Origin: Butyrivibrio sp. VCB2006
GTDB taxonomy: Bacteria; Bacillota; Clostridia; Lachnospirales; Lachnospiraceae
Reading direction: 5' to 3'
Length of the DNA: 64,000 nucleotides
NCBI RefSeq assembly: GCF_000420945.1
Contig: NZ_ATVX01000005.1
Location: 1 to 64,000 of the forward strand
Made by a program: the position numbers and the translations under genes. The notes beneath the pieces were generated by a model. That model was not told the origin of the DNA. It was given only the letters and a program-made list of their open reading frames with translations, and made no database searches. Shown one piece after another: positions 34,034 through 42,098 of this stretch (its first letter is position 1; each line of letters starts with the position of its first letter).

Positions 34034-34035
34034 AT

Positions 34036-34161
34036 TTTGTCAGAAGACTCGGCAAAAAAGGTGAGCGCACCCCGATAATCGTCCTGTGCTTTTCAGTCTT
34101 CTCAACACTGGTGACCATTGCTGTGCTGAGGTGGAGATACAACCTCAAGAGTGAAGATTAA
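34036..34161 (+). pseudogene. C-terminal fragment of a membrane protein
   Basis: Starting right after the nfo stop, the frame RRLGKKGERTPIIVLCFSVF then a hydrophobic stretch and RWRYNLKSED ends at 34161. It has one transmembrane helix with flanking charges but no start codon or ribosome site, so it looks like the tail of a deleted gene. Confidence 0.4.
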
Positions 34162-34216
34162 AACGGTTTCTGCAGCCAGAGGATAAGTAACTGAGAAAGG
34201 TAAGATTCTACATACT

Positions 34217-34563
34217 ATGAGTAAACTACAGGTTTGCCTCAGGCATATTTCAGAAGTCTTTTTGTACGAGTACTACTGCCTGGGGGAAGATGAATATGAG
34301 ATAAACACTGAAGATACCCTGACACCACACAAGGACAAGGCAAAAAAGTTGCGAGAAATGACCTTTCGCAGATCCAAAAGATTCTCGAGGATAACCAAAT
34401 CCCAACCCAGGCCAACCCTGTGACTCTTGCCCTTTTGTACAAGGCAGCAGAAGAGGCAGCAGATGCCGGCGACCATAACCAGGCCCTTGACTGCTATAGG
34501 ATGGTTTATGACCTCACTGCAGATGAAGAAGTTGGGAAAAGAATTAGCGGGTTCAATGCATGA
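34217..34563 (+). CDS. Unknown protein read through an apparent -1 frameshift
   Basis: The first frame starts at ATG 34217 (SKLQVCLRHISEVFLYEYYC) and reaches KDKAKK. The coding text then continues in the -1 frame as VARNDLSQIQKILEDN through EEVGKRISGFNA to a stop at 34561-34563. The switch lies exactly at A AAA AAG (34342-34348), a canonical slippery heptamer, with AAGGACAAGG just upstream. The zero frame beyond it is Arg/Pro-rich nonsense. Combined length is about 115 aa. A 25-codon frame (MHDTKRSLTDALVSNGKLIR) overlaps the end at 34556-34633. A simple loss of one A is the alternative. Confidence 0.55.
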
Positions 34564-34633
34564 CACTAAAAGAAGCCTAACAGATGCTCTTGTATCTAAT
34601 GGGAAACTTATCCGGGAACTAATCAGAACATAA

Positions 34634-34675
34634 AAAAGTACCTCCACCGGGAGCCTGCCGCAGTGAAGGTACCTT
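34634..34675. terminator. Hairpin after the frameshifted gene
   Basis: AGTACCTCCAC pairs with GTGAAGGTACCT around a GC-rich loop, A6 before and TTTAT after, so it could serve both directions. Confidence 0.6.
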
Positions 34676-34789
34676 TATCTCTTAGGAAGATTTCTCATCG
34701 TGTATCTTCCTCCTTTCTTTTGTTACTTCTTATATCGGTGGGTGGTGCCGAGAATTTAACCCCAATAAATTAAATAATAATAAACTTAC

Positions 34790-34819
34790 GGCTTCGTTAC
34801 ATTGTAGAGAAGCCTTTTT
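34790..34819 (+). terminator. Short hairpin with T5
   Basis: GGCTTC pairs with GAAGCC and is followed by TTTTT. It lies in the 410-bp stretch 34564-34973, where, apart from two hairpins and the overlapping 25-codon frame, I see no gene; the stretch ends with the GAAGGAGGG ribosome site of the next gene. Confidence 0.45.
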
Positions 34820-34973
34820 GTGCAATACCGCAATATATTGCATATATACGGCAAAAGAACTCCATTAAGCCACAATACCTAGTTGAGAGTTTTATAGGAC
34901 TCAATAAGGCGCATACTAGGATCATAGAAACCAAGATTTGTATTGCAATAACTTTTGCAGAAGGAGGGACACC

Positions 34974-35396
34974 ATGATCCAGTACGTATATACACCACAG
35001 GAGACTAACCAGAACATCACATTTGGAATAATCGGCAAAGGCATCCTTGGCAGCAACAAGAACCTTAGAGACCTGTCCAACCACACAGTGATCGTCGTAG
35101 CTGATGAGATCATGGATGAATCCATGGTAAAAGAAACAGCGGATGCGGTTCTAAATAGAGGCTGCAAGAACGTTGCTTTCTGCGGAGAGGTAGCAGAGGA
35201 CCTTCGAAATATCTTTTACCGGGAAGACCTTGAGATTAACGGCTTCGAAGACTTCGCAGTTATGTGGGGAATTGAAGATGCCGATTCTCTGGCAGATGAA
35301 GTATCAACCTGCTGGAATGAAGTCCTCATCCTCTGCGATAGCATGTCAAACCTCAGAAACTGTCAGGATGTGATGAAAGAAGAAATGTGGGGATAA
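34974..35396 (+). CDS. Hypothetical soluble protein
   Basis: This 140-aa protein starts MIQYVYTPQETNQNITFGII, with alternating beta strands and helices (VIVVADEIMDES, CKNVAFCGEVAEDL, NEVLILCDSM), suggesting an alpha/beta (Rossmann- or toprim-like) fold. No family is recognised. GAAGGAGGGACACC precedes the start. It heads a run of small membrane and secreted proteins. Confidence 0.72.
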   Translation: MIQYVYTPQETNQNITFGIIGKGILGSNKNLRDLSNHTVIVVADEIMDESMVKETADAVLNRGCKNVAFCGEVAEDLRNIFYREDLEINGFEDFAVMWGIEDADSLADEVSTCWNEVLILCDSMSNLRNCQDVMKEEMWG

Positions 35397-35433
35397 GTTA
35401 GTCGGCGTAGTAGTTTAGAAAGGAAGTGATAGC

Positions 35434-35613
35434 ATGATTGACTTGATTCTTGATCTTATATTTTATGGAGCAATAGCAATGGCGCTTGCACCGGTTTTGC
35501 TCGGATTGTATGGAGTGTTCCTGGTGCTGAAAATCTTTTTCCTATCTTTTGGTAAGGGAATATGGTGTGTGTGCAGCTGCCCTTACTACTGGATCATAAG
35601 GCGAAGACGATGA
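35434..35613 (+). CDS. Small membrane protein (59 aa)
   Basis: AGAAAGGAAGTG precedes an ATG opening a 59-codon frame. It has two hydrophobic stretches (LILDLIFYGAIAMALAPVLL and GVFLVLKIFFLSFG), a CVCSC motif and a basic tail WIIRRRR. Function is unknown; the position between two other uncharacterised genes on the same strand suggests co-expression. Confidence 0.6.
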   Translation: MIDLILDLIFYGAIAMALAPVLLGLYGVFLVLKIFFLSFGKGIWCVCSCPYYWIIRRRR

Positions 35614-35654
35614 AGATTTAACCAATGTTTGATGTGAAAGGAATAGGTGACCTC

Positions 35655-36062
35655 ATGAAAAAGATGATAATTGCACTTTCAACAATAATCGCAGTTGGGC
35701 TGATTGTAGGCTTTACCGGTATCACAGTTCATGCCGGTGACTCCGACGATTATGCCCAGGCTTGGCTTGCCAAGATGCGTCAGCAGCAGGAAAAGTACAT
35801 GGACGAACTCGAGGCAGATGGAAACCTCACTCAGGAAGCAATTGATTCCATCAGCAAAGGAACATCAACTAGAAAGCCTAATCACAAATCCGGTGGTAAA
35901 AGAACTAGCTCTGGCAGCTCAACTAGTGGCAGCAGCAACAGTTCTGGCTACTCAGGTTCCGGAAAAGGATGGGTATACTCTGCAGATGAACTTCACGTCA
36001 TCGGACTTCCAACGGGGGAGAATGGTTACACCAAACCAGGGTATTATGGGGATGTGGATTAA
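35655..36062 (+). CDS. Secreted Ser/Gly-rich small protein
   Basis: This 135-aa protein has a Sec signal peptide (MKKMIIALSTIIAVGLIVGF... cleavage after VHA). A short helical charged region follows (AWLAKMRQQQEKYMDELEAD), then a Ser/Gly/Thr linker (about residues 80-105) and a C-terminal Gly/Tyr segment ending GYYGDVD. ATG 35655 was chosen because it starts the signal peptide. Nothing enzymatic is seen; it may be a cell-surface or substrate protein. Confidence 0.7.
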   Translation: MKKMIIALSTIIAVGLIVGFTGITVHAGDSDDYAQAWLAKMRQQQEKYMDELEADGNLTQEAIDSISKGTSTRKPNHKSGGKRTSSGSSTSGSSNSSGYSGSGKGWVYSADELHVIGLPTGENGYTKPGYYGDVD

Positions 36063-36135
36063 GTATAAGTTGGGGTAGGGGATGATCATATATCATCTCC
36101 TGCCCCTGTGCCCTTTTAGGAAGGTGGTGATTCCT

Positions 36136-36269
36136 ATGTTATTTATGTTTGAACTACTGCTTGCAATCATCATAGTGGCCGTAAGACATTACCTTAAGAA
36201 TAAAGCCAAATGCCGGATGAAGACGAAGCTTATGATGCAGCTGAAGATTACTGGAACGATAATTATTGA
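36136..36269 (+). CDS. Small single-span membrane protein with frame change and acidic tail
   Basis: ATG 36136 opens MLFMFELLLAIIIVAVRHYL then KNKAK. The most protein-like continuation is in the -1 frame, an acidic tail PDEDEAYDAAEDYWNDNY stopping at 36269. The zero frame instead runs on to 36288 with basic text. Either the gene is frameshifted, or the tail is a separate 19-codon frame starting at ATG 36210. Confidence 0.4.
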
Positions 36270-36317
36270 TGAAAGTGTAGTACAATAGAAAACAAAAACG
36301 GAGTGTTCCACATAGAG

Positions 36318-36881
36318 ATGAAGAAGTTAAAGATTACATTCAATTCTCCAGTAGTACTTGGATTCATATTTATAAGTTTTGGAGTGCTGTTACTTGGGTA
36401 TCTGACAGCTGGGATGACCAATCAGCTTCTGTTCATGACCTATCATTCAGCACTTACAGATCCGTTTACTTACGTAAGATTCTTTACACATGTATTAGGC
36501 CACAGCGGATGGGAACACTACATCGGTAATGCAGCATACATTCTTTTGCTTGGTCCTATGCTTGAAGAAAAATATGGCTCCAAGAGAATTCTTCAGGTGA
36601 TTTTGATCACTGCAGTAGTGACAGGACTTGTGAATTATCTTTTGTTCTGGAATGTGGCTCTGTGCGGAGCCAGTGGCGTAGTGTTTGCGTTTATTCTTTT
36701 AACATCATTTACTAGCTTCAAGAATGGAGAAATACCGCTGACATTTATTCTGGTTGCTATCATCTTCATCGGGCAGCAGGTGTATGAAGGATTATTTCTT
36801 CAGGATAATATATCAAATCTGTCACATGTTTTGGGCGGCGTTATTGGTGCTATTGTGGGATATAGACTTAATAAGAAATAA
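36318..36881 (+). CDS. Rhomboid-family intramembrane serine protease
   Basis: This protein of about 187 aa has six spans. The catalytic serine lies in GASGVVFAF, the catalytic histidine in SHVLGGVIGA and the conserved GHSGWEHYIGNA segment in L1/TM2. It cleaves transmembrane segments of other proteins in the membrane plane. ATG 36318 is preferred over GTG 36303. Small single-span proteins encoded just upstream are candidate substrates, by position only. Confidence 0.9.
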   Translation: MKKLKITFNSPVVLGFIFISFGVLLLGYLTAGMTNQLLFMTYHSALTDPFTYVRFFTHVLGHSGWEHYIGNAAYILLLGPMLEEKYGSKRILQVILITAVVTGLVNYLLFWNVALCGASGVVFAFILLTSFTSFKNGEIPLTFILVAIIFIGQQVYEGLFLQDNISNLSHVLGGVIGAIVGYRLNKK

Positions 36882-36886
36882 AAATG

Positions 36887-36932
36887 AGAGAATCAGCAAA
36901 GAATTCAGAGATGGATTTGGAGCTGATTCTCT
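36887..36932 (+). terminator. Long hairpin after the rhomboid gene
   Basis: AGAGAATCAGC pairs perfectly with GCTGATTCTCT and is followed by TTTCCTT. The nearby CTTGGCTTGAATAAAGC recurs almost exactly at about 38876 (CTTGGCTCGAATAAAGC). Confidence 0.65.
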
Positions 36933-36955
36933 TTCCTTGGCTTGAATAAAGCTTT

Positions 36956-37447
36956 CTAAGCTCTTTTTATCTGAACAGGCTGAATATTCTGCGGGTGCGG
37001 GAATATTGCTTTTCTCTTTTCGGGCTCGTATGGCATGACAGCACGGATTGCCCTTTGAGCGTCTTGAAGCTTCGATCTCTCAAAGATGGGAACAATAATT
37101 CTATATGTCGATGGGTATGCGGCATTTTCCCTCATGTGGAATACTAGTTTATATTGAACCCCATTTAAAAAAGCTATAGCTCCCAGGATGGCAATGGGAA
37201 TGGTATGAATAAGGTCATTAAGAGAAATAGTGCTCTCCATTGCCACATATACAAGTAAGAAACCAAGTAAAAAATGAATTACACTATACCGTTTTTTCAA
37301 CTCGATTTTTTTCAGATTTTTAACTGGGACAATTGTAGTTTTACTTTTGTCTGATTGAATAGTAATGTTATATGGGGTAACGCTTAGCGTTTCTTTTAAC
37401 CATTGGAATAGCAGATTATAAGTGTATGTGACAGTAAATTCATCCAT
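36956..37447 (-). CDS. Membrane protein with two central helices, unknown
   Basis: This 163-aa protein has a soluble N-terminal beta-rich part (TVTYTYNLLFQWLKETLSV), two adjacent transmembrane helices (VIHFLLGFLLVYVAM and IPIAILGAIAFL) and a C-terminal soluble part. The layout resembles bacterial PH-like-domain membrane proteins, but the assignment is weak. Its start has GGAGGATAATACT upstream. Confidence 0.65.
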   Translation of the reverse strand: MDEFTVTYTYNLLFQWLKETLSVTPYNITIQSDKSKTTIVPVKNLKKIELKKRYSVIHFLLGFLLVYVAMESTISLNDLIHTIPIAILGAIAFLNGVQYKLVFHMRENAAYPSTYRIIVPIFERSKLQDAQRAIRAVMPYEPEKRKAIFPHPQNIQPVQIKRA

Positions 37448-37596
37448 GAGTATTATCCTCCATACATCAGTAATAGCTTTTGTAATATGGTAGCAACGAA
37501 ATGTTAAGTACTAGTTAAGGAAGTATTAAGACGCATGAAATTTTATCGTAAAAAAGTTTAACCGTTTTCTAAATAAATTCTAATGGGAGGTATGAA

Positions 37597-38484
37597 ATGA
37601 ACAAGAATGCTAAAAGGGCACTTATTTGTGGGGGTATATTTTTAATTCAATTGGCAGTTTTGGCGGGAGTATCAATCGCACATGATAATGGAGCTTTTGA
37701 AACCTGGTACAGGAGCGTGTTCAGACATCCCAGGCTTATCGCAGTGGCCTGCGGTACAGTAATGGCAGCTTTGCTTATGCTGCTGTGCAGGCCGGAAGAG
37801 CCTATGGATATAGGTTATGCTTTGACTCCTGTGTTCTTGGGAAATCTTTTGATTAATGGCATTATAAGTCGCATGCATGGCACAGGCGCCGAAGAAAGCT
37901 ACTATGGAACAGACCTTGGCTTTTGGGCTGACAGGCTCTTGTACATATTCAATAACATGATCGTGGTTGTGATCGTGCTACTGGCTCTATTTATGTATAT
38001 TCAAAAGGGCGTAGTACGTGATGCCAAGAGGGGCGAGCAACCCAAGGCAAAAGACAAGGAAGAACGCGTAAAGGTAATACTTGCCGGTATGCTTTGTTCC
38101 ACCTTTTTATGGGCGATATCAATGTCTGACCTAATGGACAGCTTTATGAATTCGTTTTTTGATATGTTTGATCCAAATAATAACTGGAGTGAATTTACGA
38201 GTCTGATCATTTGCGGGGTAATCCTTGATTTATTCCCGTATTTATGCATCAAGATATTCAGGGTGATAGAGTCCAGGAAGCAGCTTTTGATATTCGCAGC
38301 AAGTTCTTTTTTGACAAATATACTTATTTATGAGGTCGTTGAGAGAATTTTCTGGTGGGACGGTGCTGATGACGGATTTGGCTTTGGTATACTTTGCGGA
38401 GTGTTATCTTTTGCGCTGGTATTCCTGTATGTGATCATCATGGTAGACCCCATGTCACGAAGGGCGAAAGCGGAGGTCGCTTAA
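37597..38484 (+). CDS. Multi-span membrane protein, unknown
   Basis: This 295-aa protein has about eight hydrophobic helices, including LICGGIFLIQLAVLAGVSIA near the start and VLSFALVFLYVIIMVD near the end. A charged loop (QPKAKDKEERVK) lies at about residue 150. No transporter family motif is recognised. AATGGGAGGTATGAA precedes the ATG. Confidence 0.7.
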   Translation: MNKNAKRALICGGIFLIQLAVLAGVSIAHDNGAFETWYRSVFRHPRLIAVACGTVMAALLMLLCRPEEPMDIGYALTPVFLGNLLINGIISRMHGTGAEESYYGTDLGFWADRLLYIFNNMIVVVIVLLALFMYIQKGVVRDAKRGEQPKAKDKEERVKVILAGMLCSTFLWAISMSDLMDSFMNSFFDMFDPNNNWSEFTSLIICGVILDLFPYLCIKIFRVIESRKQLLIFAASSFLTNILIYEVVERIFWWDGADDGFGFGILCGVLSFALVFLYVIIMVDPMSRRAKAEVA

Positions 38485-38570
38485 GGGAAAAGAAATTTCT
38501 TTTGCCATGTATTTTTTCCCTCGTATAAAAATGAGGATTTCAAAATACGAGATGCGCAGAGGCGCAGAAA

Positions 38571-38804
38571 TTGGTTCCACCGCCAAGAAGCATTGATGGA
38601 AAATGTGGAACATATCTGAGCGTCGTTGCCATGCTTGAAAAGCTGGGAATAGACAAGGCAGCAGAGTATGAGAAGGCCTTCCTTGAGAAAAATGGAAGTC
38701 TTGATTGCAAGACTCTTATTGCGAAGAGGGCTGGTACCGGCAGGAACTGTAATGACCTGGTTGGTGAGGCTGCAGCAATGCTCGAAGAGATGATCGGGGA
38801 ATAA
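38571..38804 (+). pseudogene. C_GCAxxG_C_C-type protein, N-terminus missing
   Basis: The frame SIDGKCGTYLSVVAMLEKLG through CKTLIAKRAGTGRNCNDLVG and EEMIGE matches the C-terminal half of the C_GCAxxG_C_C putative redox family, whose spaced cysteines bind metal or form disulfides. The N-terminal GCAE-type half and any proper start are absent (only TTG 38571), so it is 5'-truncated. Confidence 0.55.
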
Positions 38805-38833
38805 AGTTTTTATCATAATGACAGCTAAACGAT

Positions 38834-38865
38834 ACAAGAGCCCATCCTTTCGGATAGGCTCTTGT
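38834..38865. terminator. 14-bp hairpin after the truncated redox gene
   Basis: ACAAGAGCCCATCC pairs with GGATAGGCTCTTGT around TTTC. No T-run follows on either strand, so terminator function is uncertain. In 38866-39090 I see only a minus-strand open stretch (QNIKNTAVQVAYALQKASSV) that may be a remnant. Confidence 0.5.
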
Positions 38866-39090
38866 AACGCTTCCCTTGGCTCGAATAAAGCATTCGCTAT
38901 TCTCGCTGTAGATACTTGTTGATACCTCTGAGCTAGGCTTAAGCAGCTCCCAGTATCTTTTTCACATTCATTAACACTGCTGGCCTTTTGTAAAGCATAA
39001 GCTACTTGGACTGCTGTGTTTTTTATGTTCTGATTATTTATACGAAGGACGGGAAAGAAATGGCAAAAAATTTTTTTGTGAGGTTAGATG

Positions 39091-39636
39091 ATGGAATATC
39101 TCGATATTGTTGATGAAAACGGAAATCCCACCGGGGAAACGGTGGAGAGGGCATACGCTCACAAGAATGGTGTGCACCATAGAACGGCGCATGTTTGGAT
39201 TTTGAGAAGAAGAGAGGGCAAGATACAGGTTCTTTTGCAGAAGAGGGCAGAGACTAAGTCTTTTCCCGGATGTTATGACATTTCCAGCGCTGGCCATATT
39301 ACAGCAGGACAGGAATTCCTTGAATCTGCGGTAAGAGAGCTTCGCGAGGAGTTGGGGATTACGGCGAACGAGTCTGATCTTGTATACTGCGGCGACAGAA
39401 GGATTGTCTGGGACGACGTATTTTTTGGAGAGGAGTACCACGACAGGCAGTTCACGAAGGTTTACTTTTTGTGGGCTGACGTGGAAGAAAGTGATCTTGT
39501 TCTCCAAGAGGAAGAAGTGAGCGGAGTGCTGTGGATGGACCTTGATGAATGCATAAGCGGAGTCAGGGATAATGCGTTCAAGAACTGCATCTATCCTGAG
39601 GAGCTCGAGATGGTCAGGGAGAGAGCGAAGCACTGA
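39091..39636 (+). CDS. NUDIX hydrolase, isopentenyl-diphosphate isomerase-like
   Basis: This 181-aa protein starts MEYLDIVDENGNPTGETVER and continues VHHRTAHVWILRR and the Nudix box (GHITAGQEFLESAVRELREE). The N-terminal pattern matches the IDI-like NUDIX subgroup (YfcD type). True IPP isomerase needs a Cys and Glu pair not identified here, so it is called a hydrolase of unknown substrate. A preceding ATG at 39088 is an alternative start. Confidence 0.88.
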   Translation: MEYLDIVDENGNPTGETVERAYAHKNGVHHRTAHVWILRRREGKIQVLLQKRAETKSFPGCYDISSAGHITAGQEFLESAVRELREELGITANESDLVYCGDRRIVWDDVFFGEEYHDRQFTKVYFLWADVEESDLVLQEEEVSGVLWMDLDECISGVRDNAFKNCIYPEELEMVRERAKH

Positions 39637-39684
39637 TAATGGAGAATTGATTACGCGTGGTTGAGCAAAAATCGTAAAGAAAAT

Positions 39685-39724
39685 ACTACGAGTGCTGAGC
39701 CAAAAATCAGTTAATACTCGTAGT
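39685..39724. repeat. Inverted repeat ACTACGAGT / ACTCGTAGT
   Basis: Nine-bp arms at 39685-39693 and 39716-39724 enclose about 22 bp; CTACGAGTGAG recurs at 39751. It lies between the NUDIX and HD genes and could form a hairpin or be a regulator site. Confidence 0.6.
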
Positions 39725-39861
39725 CTTGACTCTATCTAAGCGGAGTGGCTACGAGTGAGAAAGGAAAAACTGAGGATTAGGCGTAATCTGATATCATCCA
39801 TATATTCAAGGAGAAGATAATCCAATAAAACATAACTTATGAACAGAATAAAGGGGGCTTT

Positions 39862-40329
39862 ATGAGTAGATTAAAGGAACTGAGAAAGTATGTTGATAAG
39901 AAGCTTAACAAGATGGAAGATGAGGATAAAAGGACAAGTGCAATAGCGCACCTTTACGGAGTGTCTCTCGCTGCGCAGATGATAGCTAAGAAAAGGGGCC
40001 TTGATCCGGAGCTTGCGGCTATGGCGGCTATGCTCCATGATATGCATGCCTATAAGACGGGTTCTTATGATGACCACGCCCATCTTGGTGCGGATTATGC
40101 CAGGAAGATACTCACAAAGCTTGAGTTGACAACGCCTGAGGAGACAGACATTATCTGCTCAGCAATTTATCACCATGATGACAAGCTGACTGTGGATAGC
40201 CCTATGGACGAAGTCATCAAGGATGCGGACGTAATCCATCATTGCGTGAATGACCTTTCCAAGCCCATTAAGGAAAAAGAGCAGGCAAGGTTTGACAGTT
40301 TGATGAAAGAATTTGGGATTACTGAATAA
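39862..40329 (+). CDS. HD-domain phosphohydrolase
   Basis: This 155-aa protein carries the HD metal-site ligands: H in SAIAHLYGV, the His-Asp pair in AMLHDMHAYKTG, then IYHHDD and a late D in VIKDADVIHHCVND. The family cleaves phosphoesters, often of nucleotides; the substrate is unknown. A strong terminator follows. Confidence 0.85.
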   Translation: MSRLKELRKYVDKKLNKMEDEDKRTSAIAHLYGVSLAAQMIAKKRGLDPELAAMAAMLHDMHAYKTGSYDDHAHLGADYARKILTKLELTTPEETDIICSAIYHHDDKLTVDSPMDEVIKDADVIHHCVNDLSKPIKEKEQARFDSLMKEFGITE

Positions 40330-40345
40330 TATAGGCTTATAGAAG

Positions 40346-40377
40346 TATAGAGGTTTCGCGGCCTCTATATTTTTTTT
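40346..40377 (+). terminator. Terminator after the HD gene
   Basis: TATAGAGG pairs with CCTCTATA around TTTCGCGG, followed by T7. Confidence 0.9.
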
Positions 40378-40388
40378 CTCAAAAAGTA

Positions 40389-40422
40389 TTGACTCTAACG
40401 TTACGTCATGGTTTAAGGTATA
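40389..40422 (+). promoter_or_regulatory. MerR-type promoter/operator
   Basis: TTGACTCTAACGTTACGTCA followed by TGGTTTAAGGT matches the pattern of autoregulated TipA-like MerR promoters: a -35 TTGACT overlapping CTnACGTTACGT, with an over-long spacer (about 19 bp) to a weak -10. The regulator probably binds the ACGTTACGT dyad. Confidence 0.75.
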
Positions 40423-40447
40423 GTTACACGTGAAGGAGATGAAAGCC

Positions 40448-41176
40448 ATGAAGACAGTAAATGAAGTAAGTAAACTGACAGGAGTGAGTATACGCACTTT
40501 GCAGTATTACGACCAAATAGGACTCTTGAAGCCGGCAGAATACACGGAGTCAGGCTACAGGCTGTATGACGATGCAGCACTGGAGAAATTGCAGCAGATT
40601 TTACTGTTCAAGGAGCTGGAGTTTCCGCTTAAAGACATAAAAGAAATAATAAACAGATCTGATTTTGACAAGACGAAGGCACTGGAGCAGCAGATTGAAC
40701 TTCTGGAGTTAAAGAAGGAGCATATTGAGAATCTGCTCAATCTGTGCAATTACCTTAAAACGAGAGGAGTGAGAAGATTGGATTTTACAGCATTTGATAG
40801 CAGTAAACTTGAGGAATATTCAAAGAGAGCAAAAGAGCAGTGGGGAGAGACTGCTGCTTATAAAGAGTATGAGGAAAAGAGTAAAAACTGGACCAAGGAA
40901 GATAAAAGCAGCATGATGGCTGACTTTTCCAAGCTCTTTGAGGAATTCGGCACCATGAAGGATAAGGATCCCGCTTCCGCGGAGGTTCAGGGGCAGGTAA
41001 AAAAGATCCAGGATTTCATTACTGAGAATATGTATACCTGCACTAACGAAATTCTTTACAGCCTTGGAACCGGCTATGCAAGTGGCGGAGAGTTCACCCA
41101 GAACATCGACAAGATGGGCGGAAAGGGAACCGCAGAATTCGTATTTCAGGCAATTAAGATTTATTGCGGAAAATAA
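40448..41176 (+). CDS. MerR-family regulator, TipAL-like
   Basis: This 242-aa protein has N-terminal winged HTH VNEVSKLTGVSIRTLQYYDQ, then GLLKPAEYTESGYRLYDD, a dimerisation coiled coil (about residues 75-105, LELKKEHIENLLNL) and a TipAS-like helical ligand domain (AAYKEYEEKSKNWTKED). Such proteins activate on binding hydrophobic or thiopeptide ligands. AAGGAG lies 9 nt before ATG 40448. Confidence 0.9.
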   Translation: MKTVNEVSKLTGVSIRTLQYYDQIGLLKPAEYTESGYRLYDDAALEKLQQILLFKELEFPLKDIKEIINRSDFDKTKALEQQIELLELKKEHIENLLNLCNYLKTRGVRRLDFTAFDSSKLEEYSKRAKEQWGETAAYKEYEEKSKNWTKEDKSSMMADFSKLFEEFGTMKDKDPASAEVQGQVKKIQDFITENMYTCTNEILYSLGTGYASGGEFTQNIDKMGGKGTAEFVFQAIKIYCGK

Positions 41177-41239
41177 AACTACAACAAAACTTCCTCCAAA
41201 GATGTATTATTGATAAATACAATTCGTTTGGGGGTTGCG

Positions 41240-42079
41240 ATGAAAAAAGCTGATAGACAACATAAAGGAAAATTTTGGAAGTGGCCGCTACGCTTGATTG
41301 CACTATTCTTTTTGGTAATCATGTATTTTGAAATTCCGGTCACGGAGCACATCAGTCTTGAGGGCAAGGGGAAGGTAAGCTCACCTGTGAGATTTGCGCT
41401 GGTTACTGACCTTCATTCTTGCTACTATGGCAAGAATCAGTGGCGACTTGTTCGTATGATCAAAAAAGAGAAGCCTGATGCAGTTCTTTTGTCGGGGGAT
41501 ATATTTGATAACAAGTTTACTGATGACAATTCCAAAGCGCTCATTGAGGCCATAGCTTCTGCATATCCATGTTTCTACGTCACCGGAAATCATGAAATCT
41601 GGAGCAAAAGAGAAAACGAAATTAAGGAATATCTTGTTTCTAAAGGGGTTGTAGTTCTTGACGGAGATTCATGTACCATAAACATAAACGGAAATGACGT
41701 TGATATATGCGGGGTTGATGATCCTACTTATATGTCACCGGAAGAGTGGCAAAGTCAGCTTGACAATGCGGATGCTATGTCCCATCCGGAGAATTACAAG
41801 GTTCTTTTGTCCCATAGGCCTGAAAAAGTAGATGTGTACAGGAGTTATAGCTTTGATCTTGTAGTTAGCGGTCATGCTCATGGAGGCCAGTGGATAAATC
41901 CGTTTACCGGAATTGGAACACTGGCACCGGATCAAGGTTACTACCCAAAGTATGTTAGTGGACTGTATGAGCTTTCTGAGGATACCGACATGGTTGTGAG
42001 CAGAGGCCTTTGCAGGGAAAGAATGCCTTATCCAAGGTTCTTTAATCATCCGGAAATAGTTATTATTGATATTTCATGA
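41240..42079 (+). CDS. Membrane-anchored metallophosphoesterase
   Basis: This protein of about 279 aa has an N-terminal signal anchor (LRLIALFFLVIMYFEI) and calcineurin-like phosphoesterase motifs: VTDLHSC, LSGDIFDN, VTGNHEIW, VLLSHRPE and VVSGHAHGGQW. It resembles YkuE/YaeI-type enzymes acting at the outer face of the membrane. ATG 41240 follows TGGGGGTTGCG. Confidence 0.9.
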   Translation: MKKADRQHKGKFWKWPLRLIALFFLVIMYFEIPVTEHISLEGKGKVSSPVRFALVTDLHSCYYGKNQWRLVRMIKKEKPDAVLLSGDIFDNKFTDDNSKALIEAIASAYPCFYVTGNHEIWSKRENEIKEYLVSKGVVVLDGDSCTININGNDVDICGVDDPTYMSPEEWQSQLDNADAMSHPENYKVLLSHRPEKVDVYRSYSFDLVVSGHAHGGQWINPFTGIGTLAPDQGYYPKYVSGLYELSEDTDMVVSRGLCRERMPYPRFFNHPEIVIIDIS

Positions 42080-42098
42080 ATAATGGTAGAATTAGTGT

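Noticed and set aside
38485..39040. Minus-strand gene covering the truncated redox gene
   Set aside because: Half of it is the complement of the C_GCAxxG-type coding text; only the distal part looks protein-like and it has no start.
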